DNA of 64,000 nucleotides, taken from the NCBI GenBank assembly GCA_945875635.1, contig CAMCLD010000009.1, positions 1 through 64,000 on the forward strand, in the 5' to 3' direction. The stretch comes from an uncultured Prevotella sp. Its GTDB lineage: Bacteria; Bacteroidota; Bacteroidia; Bacteroidales; Bacteroidaceae. The translations under genes and the position numbers were made by a program. How positions within the stretch are numbered: the stretch's first letter is position 1; each line of letters starts with the position of its first letter. Under the pieces are notes generated by a model. That model did not search any database. It was not told the DNA's origin and was given only the letters and a program-made list of their open reading frames with translations. Shown one piece after another: positions 48,894-60,771 of the stretch.

Positions 48894-50393
48894 ATGACAA
48901 GAAATGACTATCTACTCGGATTTGACGTAGGAAGTTCCTCTGTTAAGGCTTCTCTCGTCAATGCCTTGACAGGTGAATGTGTCGCTGATGCTTTTTTTCC
49001 TGAGAAGGAGGCACCTATCACTGCTTTGAAAGCTGGATGGGCAGAACAAGACCCTGAAATGTGGTGGACAAATGCTAAACTTGCCCTTTCAAAAATAATG
49101 AAATCAAGTGGCGTTACGGGAAATCTTATTAAAGCTATTGGAATCTCATATCAGATGCATGGACTGGTATGTGTGGACAAAGAGCTTAATGTATTGAGAC
49201 CCTCGATAATATGGTGTGACTCGAGAGCCGTGCCTTATGGTGAGAAAGCATTTGCAACACTTGGTAAAGAACAGTGTTTGTCACATTTTCTTAACTCACC
49301 AGGCAATTTCACGGCTTCGAAGTTGGCTTGGGTTAAAGAAAATGAGCCGGAATTGTTTGATAGGATATACAAGATAATGTTACCCGGCGATTATATAGCC
49401 ATGAAACTTTCCGGAGAGGTAAATACAACTATAAGTGGACTGTCGGAAGGTATTATGTGGGACTTCAAGGATAAATGTCCAGCGTCAATCCTACTTGAAC
49501 ATTATGGCTTCCCAACATCTGTCATTGCTGATATTGTTCCTACATTCTCGGTTCAAAGCAGAGTTTCAAAATCAGCTGCTGCAGAAACAGGTCTGTCAGA
49601 AGGAACACCAATTTCATATAGAGCAGGAGACCAGCCAAACAATGCTTTGTCTCTAAACGTTTTCAATCCTGGAGAAATTGCTTCGACAGCAGGAACTTCA
49701 GGTGTTGTTTATGGTGTACTTGGAGAAGTTAACTATGATGTAAAATCACGTGTCAACACATTTGCACATGTAAACTATACAAAGGATGTTGACAGACTTG
49801 GTGTGTTGCTGTGTATTAATGGAACAGGCATCCTTAATGCCTGGGTACACCGTAACATTGTTCAGGAACTTACATATCCACAGATGAACGACCTTGCTTC
49901 AAAAGCTCCAATAGGAAGTGATGGGGTTATGATTATTCCATTTGGTAATGGTGCAGAAAGGGTTCTTGAGAACAAAGACACTGGATGTTCTGTCCATGGC
50001 ATAAATTTCAACAAACACTCAAAAGAGCATATTGTAAGAGCAGCCCAAGAGGGTATTGTGTTTAGTTTCTGTTATGGTATGGAGATAATGAGACAGATGG
50101 GAATGGACATCAAGAAAATTCATGCCGGCAAGGCGAATATGTTCCTAAGTCCAATATTCAGAGACACTTTAGCTGGTGTTAGTGGCTCCACAATAGAGCT
50201 TTATGATACAGATGGAGCTGCAGGAGCAGCTAAAGGCGCAGGTATAGGGTGTGGAATTTATGCAGACCACAATGAAGCATTCTCTTCTCTTAAAAAACTT
50301 GCAGTAATCGACCCAGATGAAAACAAACGTAAAGATTATCTTGAAGCATATTCAAGATGGCTCGAATTGTTGAACAAATCCGTTAACTGTTGA
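48894..50393 (+). CDS. xylB: Xylulokinase
   Basis: Phosphorylates D-xylulose to xylulose 5-phosphate for the pentose phosphate pathway. The 499 residues have the FGGY N-terminal phosphate-binding LLGFDVGSSSVKASLV, SYQMHGLVCVDKE, IIWCDSRAVPYGEKA and TISGLSEGIMWDF, and the C-terminal DGAAGAAKGAGIG. Length is right. It is 88 bp upstream of xylA and part of the same xylose-use unit. No xylose transporter or XylR is seen in the window. Confidence 0.94.
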   Translation: MTRNDYLLGFDVGSSSVKASLVNALTGECVADAFFPEKEAPITALKAGWAEQDPEMWWTNAKLALSKIMKSSGVTGNLIKAIGISYQMHGLVCVDKELNVLRPSIIWCDSRAVPYGEKAFATLGKEQCLSHFLNSPGNFTASKLAWVKENEPELFDRIYKIMLPGDYIAMKLSGEVNTTISGLSEGIMWDFKDKCPASILLEHYGFPTSVIADIVPTFSVQSRVSKSAAAETGLSEGTPISYRAGDQPNNALSLNVFNPGEIASTAGTSGVVYGVLGEVNYDVKSRVNTFAHVNYTKDVDRLGVLLCINGTGILNAWVHRNIVQELTYPQMNDLASKAPIGSDGVMIIPFGNGAERVLENKDTGCSVHGINFNKHSKEHIVRAAQEGIVFSFCYGMEIMRQMGMDIKKIHAGKANMFLSPIFRDTLAGVSGSTIELYDTDGAAGAAKGAGIGCGIYADHNEAFSSLKKLAVIDPDENKRKDYLEAYSRWLELLNKSVNC

Positions 50394-50481
50394 ATTACAA
50401 TGATTTGTCTGGCTTTGACAAAACTAAATAATTAATTTATATATAAACCAATTAACTAATAATAAACTTAAAAATCTAATT

Positions 50482-51798
50482 ATGGCTAAAGAGTATTTTC
50501 CACAAATTGGAAAGATTCCTTTCGAAGGAACAGAGAGCAAGAATCCTATGGCTTTTCATTATTATGAGCCAGAGCGCATTGTTGCAGGAAAGAAGATGAA
50601 AGAATGGTTGAAGTTCGCTATGGCATGGTGGCATACACTTGGCGGTGCTTCAGGCGACCAGTTTGGCGGACAGACACGCAGTTACGAGTGGGATAAGGCA
50701 GAATGCCCTGTTCAGCGTGCAAAAGACAAGATGGATGCTGGTTTTGAAATTATGGAAAAACTCGGCATAGAGTACTTCTGCTTCCACGACACAGACCTCG
50801 TTGAAGAGGGTGAGACAGTTGAAGAGTATGAGTCACGCATGAAGGCTATCACCGACTATGCTCTGGAGAAGATGAAAGGTACAAACATCAAGTTGCTGTG
50901 GGGTACTGCAAATGTGTTTGGAAACAAGCGTTATATGAACGGTGCTGCTACAAATCCAGACTTTGACGTTGTAGCACGTGCAGGTGTTCAGATAAAGAAT
51001 GCTATCGACGCTACTATCAAACTCGGTGGTCAGAATTACGTGTTCTGGGGCGGTCGCGAAGGTTACATGAGCTTGCTTAACACACAGATGCAGCGTGAGA
51101 AAGACCATCTTGCCAAGATGCTTACAGCAGCACGCGACTATGCTCGCTCTAAAGGCTTTACAGGAACTTTCCTTATTGAGCCTAAGCCAATGGAGCCAAC
51201 AAAACATCAATATGACGTTGATACAGAGACAGTTATTGGTTTCCTCCGTGCAAATGGTCTTGACAAAGACTTTAAGGTTAACATTGAGGTCAACCATGCT
51301 ACATTGGCAGGTCACACATTTGAGCATGAACTTGCAGTCGCAGTTGACAATGGAATGCTAGGTTCCATCGATGCCAATCGTGGTGATGCTCAGAACGGAT
51401 GGGATACAGACCAGTTCCCAATTGACAATTACGAGCTGACACAGGCTATGATGCAGATTATCCGTGCAGGTGGTCTCGGTAACGGAGGTACTAACTTTGA
51501 TGCAAAGATACGTCGTAATTCGACAGACTCAGACGATATCTTCATAGCACACATTAGTGGTATGGACGCTATGGCACGCGCACTTATCAATGCAGCTGCA
51601 ATACTTGAGGAAAGTGAACTTCCTTCAATGTTGAAGAATCGTTATGCAAGCTTCGACAATGGAATAGGCAAAGATTTTGAGGATGGCAAACTTACCCTTG
51701 AGCAGATTTACGAGTACGGAAAGAAGGTAGAGGAACCAAAGCAGACAAGTGGCAAGCAAGAACTCTATGAGACAATCGTAGCGCTCTATACCAAATAA
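50482..51798 (+). CDS. xylA: Xylose isomerase
   Basis: Interconverts D-xylose and D-xylulose using two divalent metal ions. The 438 residues contain the catalytic-His region IEYFCFHDTDLVEEG, NYVFWGGREGYMSLLNT, LIEPKPMEPTKHQYDVD and FKVNIEVNHATLAGHTFEHE. It is the long class II enzyme, as in Bacteroides. It follows xylB, so the two convert xylose to xylulose 5-phosphate together. Confidence 0.97.
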   Translation: MAKEYFPQIGKIPFEGTESKNPMAFHYYEPERIVAGKKMKEWLKFAMAWWHTLGGASGDQFGGQTRSYEWDKAECPVQRAKDKMDAGFEIMEKLGIEYFCFHDTDLVEEGETVEEYESRMKAITDYALEKMKGTNIKLLWGTANVFGNKRYMNGAATNPDFDVVARAGVQIKNAIDATIKLGGQNYVFWGGREGYMSLLNTQMQREKDHLAKMLTAARDYARSKGFTGTFLIEPKPMEPTKHQYDVDTETVIGFLRANGLDKDFKVNIEVNHATLAGHTFEHELAVAVDNGMLGSIDANRGDAQNGWDTDQFPIDNYELTQAMMQIIRAGGLGNGGTNFDAKIRRNSTDSDDIFIAHISGMDAMARALINAAAILEESELPSMLKNRYASFDNGIGKDFEDGKLTLEQIYEYGKKVEEPKQTSGKQELYETIVALYTK

Positions 51799-51824
51799 TC
51801 TTTTTCCTTCATACCATATTATAT

Positions 51825-51858
51825 ATAGGGACTGGCATACCAGTCCCTATAATATTTT
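51825..51858 (+). terminator. Intrinsic terminator after xylA
   Basis: ATAGGGACTGG (51825-51835) pairs perfectly with CCAGTCCCTAT (51840-51850) around a 4-base loop, followed by AATATTTTTA. It is 26 bp after the xylA stop. Confidence 0.88.
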
Positions 51859-51883
51859 TACTGACATTCAAGGATAACATAAC

Positions 51884-52006
51884 TCAAGTTTACTCGCAAA
51901 GTTCAAGGAAACTCCTTTACCCTTCTGCCAGTGACCATTGGTTCGCATGTCTTAGACATGCTGTCAGTAAATGAGTTGGCAAGTATTTCCCTTGAGCTTG
52001 CGAAAA
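51884..52006. repeat. Partial intergenic repeat between xylA and manC
   Basis: Combines the TCAAGTTTACT opening of the second repeat group, CCAGTGACCATTGGTTCGCA and TGTCTTAGACATGCTGTCAG (the reverse-oriented hairpin end), then GAGTTGGCAAG. A single TTATCCACA DnaA-box-like site lies downstream at about 52043; nothing else recognisable fills the rest of the spacer up to the manC -7 box. Confidence 0.55.
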
Positions 52007-52153
52007 TACAAATCGATACCCTTATTGTTTAAGTTTGTACTTATCCACAATAACTAAACACATTTTACTTCTCTTAAATCAATATCGACTTGTAAAAAAT
52101 AGTCAACCCATTTATTTTTTTCTAAATTTTACGTATAAGTATTAAAAAAGTGT

Positions 52154-52161
52154 TATCTTTG
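52154..52161 (+). promoter_or_regulatory. -7 box upstream of manC
   Basis: TATCTTTG matches TANNTTTG. The expected -33 position has only TTTT (52127-52130). The transcript would start near 52168, with a leader of about 80 nt. Confidence 0.5.
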
Positions 52162-52246
52162 CAAAGTAAATAAGTTGTTGTCATTATGTTGAGACATTAT
52201 GTCTTAATTCATGTTGCAATATAGCTTTTAACTATACACAAAATAT

Positions 52247-53314
52247 ATGGAACGTTCAAACAACCATCTTGTTATCATGGCAGGAGGAGTGGGAAGCAGA
52301 TTCTGGCCTATGAGCACAGAAGACACTCCTAAACAGTTTATTGATGTCCTTGGAGTAGGAAGAAGTCTTCTTCAACTTACATTCGACCGTTTTGAGGGTG
52401 TGTGCCTTCCAGAGAATGTTTGGATATTGACAAACAAGAAATATGCTGATATAGTTCACGAACAACTACCAGAAGTTCCTGTCGGTAATATTTTGCTTGA
52501 ACCATGCCGCAGGAACACTGCTCCATGTATAGCTTATGTTAGCTGGAGAATTAAGAACATTAATCAAAACGCCAATATAGTAGTTACTCCAAGCGACCAT
52601 GTTGTTCTCAATTCACAGGAATTCAGACGCGTTATTACGTCCGCATTATCATTTACGGCAGAAACAGACTCTATCGTAACCCTCGGAATGAAGCCCAACC
52701 GCCCAGAAACGGGATATGGATATATCCAGGCTGACCTTAGGGTGTCAAGTGCTCGTAACAAAGAGTTGTTCCGGGTTGATCAATTCAAGGAGAAACCAGA
52801 TTTGGATACAGCTCAATTATATATATTACAGAACAATTATTTCTGGAATGCAGGTATCTTTGTATGGAGTGCCTCAACAATTATAAACGCATTCAGGATC
52901 TATTCTCCTTCCATCGCTAAGGTTTTTGACTCCATACGTCCAATCCTTGGCACACCAGACGAGCAGAATGCCATTGACGCACGATATCCGGAATGTGAGT
53001 CTATTTCTGTTGATTATGCCATAATGGAGAAAGCTGAGGAGATTTTTGTATTTCCAGCTGATTTTGGATGGAGTGATCTTGGCACATGGGGTTCATTATT
53101 GTCCAGAAGCCATAAGGATATATATGGAAATGCCGTTATAGGTCAGAATGTCTCTCTTTATGATACAAAGAACACTATTGTGCATACGAAGGAACTTGAC
53201 AAGGTAATAGTGCAGGGGCTTGATGGTTTTATAATTGCTGAACAGAACAGAAAATTGTTGATTTGCAAGATGAGCGAGGAACAACGTATCAAACAATTTA
53301 CGGGAGAAGGATAG
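52247..53314 (+). CDS. manC: Mannose-1-phosphate guanylyltransferase
   Basis: Makes GDP-mannose from mannose 1-phosphate and GTP. The 355 residues start with the nucleotidyltransferase signature VIMAGGVGSRFWPMSTEDTP plus KQF and have VTPSDHVV, GYGYIQADL, FKEKPDLDTA and a region ending FGWSDLGTWGSL. It has only the guanylyltransferase part and lacks the C-terminal phosphomannose isomerase domain of longer enzymes. It is followed by gmd and fcl, which turn its product into GDP-L-fucose. Confidence 0.94.
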   Translation: MERSNNHLVIMAGGVGSRFWPMSTEDTPKQFIDVLGVGRSLLQLTFDRFEGVCLPENVWILTNKKYADIVHEQLPEVPVGNILLEPCRRNTAPCIAYVSWRIKNINQNANIVVTPSDHVVLNSQEFRRVITSALSFTAETDSIVTLGMKPNRPETGYGYIQADLRVSSARNKELFRVDQFKEKPDLDTAQLYILQNNYFWNAGIFVWSASTIINAFRIYSPSIAKVFDSIRPILGTPDEQNAIDARYPECESISVDYAIMEKAEEIFVFPADFGWSDLGTWGSLLSRSHKDIYGNAVIGQNVSLYDTKNTIVHTKELDKVIVQGLDGFIIAEQNRKLLICKMSEEQRIKQFTGEG

Positions 53315-53319
53315 ATAAT

Positions 53320-53526
53320 TCAAGTTTACTTTCCCTTCGGAAAGTGACCGATGGTCTGCAAGTTATAAACTATCTCAAAGTTAACAAGTTGACAATTCAA
53401 CCATTTGTTAGTTCTTTTGGATATTGAAATACTTGGGTAACATGGGTATCAGCTAGTTGACAAGTCAACTTTGTTTTTTCGCAAAGCTCAAGGAAACCCC
53501 TGACTGCATGTCTGGGACATGCGAAA
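53320..53526 (+). repeat. Intergenic repeat, rearranged copy between manC and gmd
   Basis: Opens TTCAAGTTTACTTTCCCTTC with the hairpin ACTTTCC-CTTC-GGAAAGT (53328-53345). It then has CTCAAAGTTAACAAGTTGAC, AGTTGACAAGTCAACTTTGT, TTTTTTCGCAAAGCTCAAGG and the 3' end GCATGTCTGGGACATGCGAA. It ends 29 bp before the gmd start. It combines both repeat groups of the window. Confidence 0.7.
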
Positions 53527-53554
53527 TAAAATAATAATTAATAAATATATTGAT

Positions 53555-54640
53555 ATGGAAAAGAAAATTGCATTAATAACAGGTATCACAGGACAGGACG
53601 GAAGCTATCTTGCGGAATTCCTTATTGAAAAAGGTTATGAGGTTCATGGCTTGTTGAGAAGGTCTTCGTCTTTTAATACGGGGCGAATAGAACACATATA
53701 CCTGGATGAGTGGGTACGCGACATGAAAAAGCAGAGACTTGTGAATCTACATTGGGCTGACATGACAGACTCTTCGTCTCTTATCAGAATCATTGGTGAG
53801 GTAAAACCAACTGAAATATATAATCTTGCTGCTCAGAGTCACGTAAAGGTTTCATTTGACGTACCAGAATATACTGCTGATACTGATGCAGTTGGCGTAC
53901 TTAGGCTCCTTGAGGCAGTAAGAATATGTGGACTTGAGAAGAAGTGTAGAATTTATCAGGCTTCAACATCTGAGCTTTATGGCAAAGTACAGGAAGTTCC
54001 ACAAAGTGAGACAACACCATTCTATCCGCGTTCACCATATTCAGTGGCCAAGCTATATGGTTTCTGGATTATGAAAAACTATAGAGAGTCTTATGGTATG
54101 TATTGCTGCAATGGCATTCTGTTTAATCATGAGAGTGAAAGACGTGGCGAGAACTTCGTAACACGCAAGATTTCGCTTGCAGCATGCCGTATCAAACAGG
54201 GGTTTCAAGACAAACTGTATCTTGGTAACCTAAACGCTCTTCGTGACTGGGGATATGCAAAGGATTATGTAGAGTGCATGTGGCTTATACTACAACAGCC
54301 AGAACCAGACGACTTCGTCATTGCAACAGGAGAATACCATACTGTAAGGGAATTTGCAACGCTTGCTTTCAGCTATTGTGGAATAGACCTTGAATGGAAA
54401 GGAGAGGGAGTTGACGAAAAAGGTATCGACAAGGCTACCGGTAAAGTGCTTGTAGAGGTTGACCCAAAATATTTCCGTCCTGCAGAGGTAGAGCAGTTGC
54501 TTGGTAATCCAGCAAAGGCAAAGAAGACATTAGGATGGAATCCAACCAAGACATCATTCAATGAGCTTGTGAGAATTATGGTTGAGCATGACATGAAGTT
54601 TGTTAAGAAACTGTATCTCAAGGCTCAATTACCAGAATAA
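53555..54640 (+). CDS. gmd: GDP-mannose 4,6-dehydratase
   Basis: Converts GDP-D-mannose to GDP-4-keto-6-deoxymannose. From [20 protein letters not shown] it is 361 residues. The Rossmann GXXGXXG is GITGQDG, the catalytic YXXXK is in [15 protein letters not shown], and [20 protein letters not shown] is typical. Upstream codons to 53519 are repeat-derived and excluded. It works between manC and fcl. Confidence 0.96.
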   Translation: MEKKIALITGITGQDGSYLAEFLIEKGYEVHGLLRRSSSFNTGRIEHIYLDEWVRDMKKQRLVNLHWADMTDSSSLIRIIGEVKPTEIYNLAAQSHVKVSFDVPEYTADTDAVGVLRLLEAVRICGLEKKCRIYQASTSELYGKVQEVPQSETTPFYPRSPYSVAKLYGFWIMKNYRESYGMYCCNGILFNHESERRGENFVTRKISLAACRIKQGFQDKLYLGNLNALRDWGYAKDYVECMWLILQQPEPDDFVIATGEYHTVREFATLAFSYCGIDLEWKGEGVDEKGIDKATGKVLVEVDPKYFRPAEVEQLLGNPAKAKKTLGWNPTKTSFNELVRIMVEHDMKFVKKLYLKAQLPE

Positions 54641-54643
54641 CAT

Positions 54644-54678
54644 AATTGCGCCATGTTAATGATGGCGCAATTATTTCA
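54644..54678 (+). terminator. Hairpin between gmd and fcl
   Basis: AATTGCGCCAT (54644-54654) pairs with ATGGCGCAATT (54662-54672), followed by ATTTCACTTT. Given its place inside a pathway operon it is probably a partial terminator or mRNA stabiliser. Confidence 0.7.
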
Positions 54679-54701
54679 CTTTATTAAACTTGGAAGTTTA
54701 T

Positions 54702-55916
54702 ATGACATTAGACAAGGACAGTAAGATTTATATAGCAGGACACCGAGGATTAGTGGGTTCTGCAATATGGAACAACCTTCTTTCAAGAGGTTATAATAAC
54801 CTCATTGGCAGAACCCACAAAGAACTTGACCTTACAAATCAAATTGCCGTTAAGGAGTTTTTTGACAAGGAACGTCCTGATGCAGTGGTTCTTGCTGCGG
54901 CATTTGTCGGAGGTATTATGGCTAATTCCCTATACAGGGCAGACTTCATCATGCAGAACATGATGATGCAATGCAATGTCATAGGACAGGCTTATGCACA
55001 TGGTGTGAAAAAACTTCTTTTCCTCGGCTCTACGTGCATTTATCCTAAAATGGCACCACAACCAATGAAAGAAGATTCATTGCTGACATCTCCTCTTGAA
55101 TATACGAACGAAGAATATGCAATAGCCAAGATTGCCGGACTGAAGATGTGCGAAAGCTATAACCTGCAATATGGTACCAACTATATAGCTGTAATGCCAA
55201 CCAACCTTTATGGTCCAAATGACAATTTCCATCTGGAGAACAGTCATGTAATGCCGGCTATGATGCGTAAGATATATCTCGCAAAACTCATACATGGGGA
55301 CAACTGGGATGCAATCCGGACAGACATGAACAAGCGTCCTATAAATCCTGACGACAAGCTCCAGAATCTAATAGGAAAAGGAAATGTTGATGGAAAGAAT
55401 ACCAAGGAGCGTATTCTCAAGGCTCTTGAATTCTATGGAATAAGCGATAACAAAGTTGTATTGTGGGGTACTGGCAGTCCTTTGCGCGAGTTTCTCTGGA
55501 GCGAAGACATGGCAGACGCAAGCGTACATGTTCTGTTGAATGTTGATTTCAGCCAAATAATAGGTATTGAAAAATACTCTTCTGTCTTCTATGGGGCTAA
55601 GTCTGATGGTTCAGTTGACCGCAACAACAGTGAGGGTCGTGGAGGTGCCATACCATCACTTGGTGAGATTCGCAACTGTCATATCAATGTTGGCACAGGT
55701 AAAGAACTCACAATACGTGAACTGTCACAACTTGTTGCCAAAGCAGTCGGTTTTGAGGGCACAATAGAATTTGATGCCAGCAAGCCCGATGGTACTCCAC
55801 GAAAACTCATTGATGTAAGCAAGCTACATTCACTTGGCTGGACTCATAAAGTTGAGATTGAGGATGGTGTTACAAGATTGTTTAATTGGTACAGGGAAAG
55901 CCTTTCAACTGAATAA
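54702..55916 (+). CDS. fcl: GDP-L-fucose synthase
   Basis: Epimerises and reduces GDP-4-keto-6-deoxymannose to GDP-L-fucose with NADPH. From the ATG at 54702 it is 404 residues, versus about 320 in E. coli. The N-terminal motif is [18 protein letters not shown], with [31 protein letters not shown] and the catalytic Tyr-Lys of [14 protein letters not shown]. An insertion of about 80 residues (around 215-330) contains [17 protein letters not shown], typical of Bacteroidetes Fcl. A TTG at 54690 is an alternative start. GDP-fucose feeds surface glycans. Confidence 0.93.
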   Translation: MTLDKDSKIYIAGHRGLVGSAIWNNLLSRGYNNLIGRTHKELDLTNQIAVKEFFDKERPDAVVLAAAFVGGIMANSLYRADFIMQNMMMQCNVIGQAYAHGVKKLLFLGSTCIYPKMAPQPMKEDSLLTSPLEYTNEEYAIAKIAGLKMCESYNLQYGTNYIAVMPTNLYGPNDNFHLENSHVMPAMMRKIYLAKLIHGDNWDAIRTDMNKRPINPDDKLQNLIGKGNVDGKNTKERILKALEFYGISDNKVVLWGTGSPLREFLWSEDMADASVHVLLNVDFSQIIGIEKYSSVFYGAKSDGSVDRNNSEGRGGAIPSLGEIRNCHINVGTGKELTIRELSQLVAKAVGFEGTIEFDASKPDGTPRKLIDVSKLHSLGWTHKVEIEDGVTRLFNWYRESLSTE

Positions 55917-55922
55917 TGTGAC

Positions 55923-56804
55923 ATGGGAACACAGGTCATTAACATTAAGATGGGACAGAAAGTCAAAGACTTCTTCTTTATGTTCATGGGCATATTGATG
56001 TATGCTTTTGGCTATACTGCCTTTATTCTTCCGGAAAAGGTAGTAATGGGTGGAGTGTCTGGTCTCTCCGCCTTAATCTACTATGCTTTCAAGATACCAG
56101 CCGGAGGTTCCCTTCTTGTTCTGAATGCGATAATGCTGATGCTTGCCTTCAGGGCACTTAGCAAACAGTTCACGATAAGAACAATAATAGGTGTTGGCAT
56201 CATGTCCACTCTCGTTGGTCTGCTACAGCCTTTTTTCCAGCTGCATCCCATTATTACTGCCGGTGAAGATAAATTCATGCATGTCATTATTGGTGCGGCA
56301 CTTGGTGGTGGTGGTCTTGGACTTGTCTTCTCTCATAATGGTTCTACAGGAGGAACAGATATTATCGTTGCACTGCTGAACAAGTATTTCCGACTTAGCT
56401 TTGGAAGGGCGATGCAGTTTGTGGATATCACAATCATAAGTTCCTCTTATCTCCTTTTCCATAGTATGGAGACAATAGTCTATGGCGTTGCGTTTACTCT
56501 TATAGCAAGCTATGTGTGCGACTATATTATGAATGGTTCCCGTCAGACTGTACAGTTCATTATAATTTCCAAGCAATATGAGCTGATAGCCGACACTATC
56601 AACACCAAAGTAAACAGAGGCGTTACAGTATTTGAAGGCAAGGGTTGGTACACAAAGAATGGACTTAAGATTCTTCTTGTGCTTGCAAGGAAATATGAAT
56701 CAAACGACATTTTCAATCTTGTAAAGGTAATTGACCCTAAAGCACTTGTGTCGCAGACATATTGCCATGGTGTCTTTGGAGAAGGCTTTGACAGTATAAA
56801 GTAA
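55923..56804 (+). CDS. YitT-family membrane protein
   Basis: Integral membrane protein of 293 residues with about five or six hydrophobic helices in the first 200 residues (FFFMFMGILMYAFGYTAFIL, GGGLGLVFSHNGSTGGTDII). A cytoplasmic C-terminal DUF2179 domain follows (QTVQFIIISKQYELIADTIN, VNRGVTVFEGKGWYT). Function is unknown in this family. It starts 6 bp after fcl, so it is co-transcribed with the GDP-fucose genes; whether that is meaningful is not clear. Confidence 0.85.
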   Translation: MGTQVINIKMGQKVKDFFFMFMGILMYAFGYTAFILPEKVVMGGVSGLSALIYYAFKIPAGGSLLVLNAIMLMLAFRALSKQFTIRTIIGVGIMSTLVGLLQPFFQLHPIITAGEDKFMHVIIGAALGGGGLGLVFSHNGSTGGTDIIVALLNKYFRLSFGRAMQFVDITIISSSYLLFHSMETIVYGVAFTLIASYVCDYIMNGSRQTVQFIIISKQYELIADTINTKVNRGVTVFEGKGWYTKNGLKILLVLARKYESNDIFNLVKVIDPKALVSQTYCHGVFGEGFDSIK

Positions 56805-56839
56805 ATTAATTCATGCATTGAGTTATTTTTGGTTAATTA

Positions 56840-56871
56840 TTTGCTTATGGTGAAAATAACCTATAACTTTG
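56840..56871 (+). promoter_or_regulatory. Promoter of the thi operon
   Basis: TTTG (56840-56843), 20-base spacer, TAACTTTG (56864-56871), a full consensus match. Initiation near 56878 would place the first transcribed bases just before the TPP riboswitch. Confidence 0.8.
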
Positions 56872-56883
56872 CATAATGAGATA

Positions 56884-57002
56884 ACACTCGGGGGTGCCTT
56901 TGATGACGAATGCCTTAAAGGGCTAATTGGTTGTCGGGCTGAGATTATACCCATTGACCTGATGCAGATAACGCTGCCGTAGGAAATGAGTCCTCTTTAT
57001 AT
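56884..57002 (+). promoter_or_regulatory. TPP riboswitch (thi-box)
   Basis: The aptamer has the conserved halves CGGGGGTGCC, GGGCTGAGATTATACCC, GACCTGATGCAGATAACG and CTGCCGTAGGAA in the right order. The optional P3 arm carries an extended hairpin. P1 closes with ACTC (56886-56889) against GAGT (56998-57001). Thiamine pyrophosphate binding should favour the terminator downstream and shut off the thi genes. Confidence 0.93.
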
Positions 57003-57071
57003 ATTTTGACAATATACCTGTCAATATAACGAGAGGGTAAGTAATCAAGAATCGAATCAAAGAAGGAAACG

Positions 57072-57117
57072 ACCTCGGGTAAGAGCAAGAAAGCTATTAT
57101 CCGAGGTTTTATCTTTA
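57072..57117 (+). terminator. Riboswitch-controlled intrinsic terminator
   Basis: ACCTCGGGTAA (57072-57082) pairs with TTATCCGAGGT (57097-57107) with one wobble, followed by TTTATCTTT. Its place 70 nt after the TPP aptamer and upstream of thiS shows control by premature termination. Confidence 0.88.
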
Positions 57118-57149
57118 TTCGGAAACAAACAGAATTTAAATGTTATTAT

Positions 57150-57305
57150 TCAAGTTTCGCAAGTTAAAACTTGCTCAAAGTTAACAAGTTGACAAGTCAA
57201 CAAGTTATTAGTTGTTCTGGTCATTGACAAATTCAAACAAGAAGAGTAGCAACTTGTCGTCTTGTCAACGTTACTGACAGCATGTCGAAGACATGCGAAA
57301 CTTAA
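57150..57305 (+). repeat. Intergenic repeat, full copy between riboswitch and thiS
   Basis: A 156-bp copy, the clearest of the family. It starts TCAAGTTTCGCAAGTTAAAA, holds GTTAACAAGTTGACAAGTCA, GTTGTTCTGGTCATTGACAA and GAGTAGCAACTTGTCG, and ends GACAGCATGTCGAAGACATG plus CGAAACTTAA. It sits between the riboswitch terminator and the thiS start, 16 bp before the gene, so it is part of the read-through leader. Confidence 0.88.
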
Positions 57306-57321
57306 GTTATTATTTATCAAT

Positions 57322-57519
57322 ATGAATATACTTGTAAACAACAAACCAACAGAAACTGATGCTGTCAATCTGAAAGAACTTGCAGCAAAGCTCAACCTTC
57401 CAATGAATGGAGTGGCAATGGCATTAGGCACAACAATGGTACAGAGAACAGAATGGGAGACTACCATGTTGAAAGAAAACGATAGTGTCATCATCATCAA
57501 AGCAGCTTGCGGAGGATAG
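57322..57519 (+). CDS. thiS: Sulfur carrier protein ThiS
   Basis: Ubiquitin-like carrier that brings sulfur as a C-terminal thiocarboxylate to the thiazole synthase. From ATG 57322 it is 65 residues and ends in the functional Gly-Gly (KAACGG). Residues such as LAAKLNLPMNGVAMALGTTM follow the family. The frame to 57262 runs into the repeat and is not used. ThiF adenylates its C-terminus and ThiG accepts the sulfur; both are encoded downstream. Confidence 0.94.
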   Translation: MNILVNNKPTETDAVNLKELAAKLNLPMNGVAMALGTTMVQRTEWETTMLKENDSVIIIKAACGG

Positions 57520-57524
57520 ATGCT

Positions 57525-58166
57525 ATGGTGCAGTTTATCTCACACTATAATGAAAGGTACTCTTACCTCGACTCCATACAACTTGCAATAAAAGGTGGAT
57601 GCAAGTGGATTCAATTAAGAATGAAGGATGTCACATGCGATGAAATACGTCCTGTTGCAGTGGAGGTCTTAAAGTATTGTCGCAAAGCTGGTGCCGTATT
57701 CATCATAGACGACCATGTTGAACTTGCAAAAGAAGTTGGAGCTGATGGCGTCCACCTTGGCAAGAATGACATGCCAGTAAGACAAGCAAGGGATATCCTT
57801 GGCAATAACGCCATAATAGGTGGAACTGCCAACAATTTTGAGGATGTCAGAAAGCTTTATGACGATGGTGTAAACTACATTGGTTGCGGACCATTTCGTT
57901 TCACCGAAACAAAAAGAGGACTTTCACCAATATTGGGATGCTCTGGTATCAGGAACATAATTGATAGTATGAGAAACGAACACCTCAACCTGCCGATAGT
58001 TGCAATTGGTGGCATTAGGGCAGATGACATACCCCAGATAATGAACTGCGGAGTTAGCGGCATAGCTGTCAGCGGTTCAGTCCTTAATGCTGACGACCCC
58101 GTCGAGGAAATGCGTCGTATCATTCATGTCACATCTTCCTATAGTTTGAACAAAAGAGAAAAATAA
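57525..58166 (+). CDS. thiE: Thiamine-phosphate synthase
   Basis: Joins HMP pyrophosphate and thiazole phosphate to thiamine phosphate. The 213-residue TIM barrel has CKWIQLRMKD, FIIDDHVELAKEVGADGVHL, IIGGTANNFEDV and CGPFRFTETKRG, covering both phosphate-binding loops. The ATG at 57525 is 5 bp after thiS and is preferred; an upstream TTG at 57507 overlaps thiS. GGAGGA at 57511 is a rare Shine-Dalgarno-like site for this genome. Confidence 0.92.
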   Translation: MVQFISHYNERYSYLDSIQLAIKGGCKWIQLRMKDVTCDEIRPVAVEVLKYCRKAGAVFIIDDHVELAKEVGADGVHLGKNDMPVRQARDILGNNAIIGGTANNFEDVRKLYDDGVNYIGCGPFRFTETKRGLSPILGCSGIRNIIDSMRNEHLNLPIVAIGGIRADDIPQIMNCGVSGIAVSGSVLNADDPVEEMRRIIHVTSSYSLNKREK

Positions 58167-58252
58167 ACATTCAAGTTTTGCAAACAGACAACTTACTTGT
58201 GGTTTTAATACCTTAGTCCAGTGCTTGCAATCTTGCGTAAACATTTTATATT

Positions 58253-60737
<2,485 letters not shown>

Positions 60738-60771
60738 AAGCGAGTAATGATCCTTTATAACAACATAAGTT

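Noticed and set aside
52041..52053. Single DnaA-box-like TTATCCACA between xylA and manC
   Set aside because: One isolated match in an AT-rich spacer is expected by chance and no second box was found nearby.
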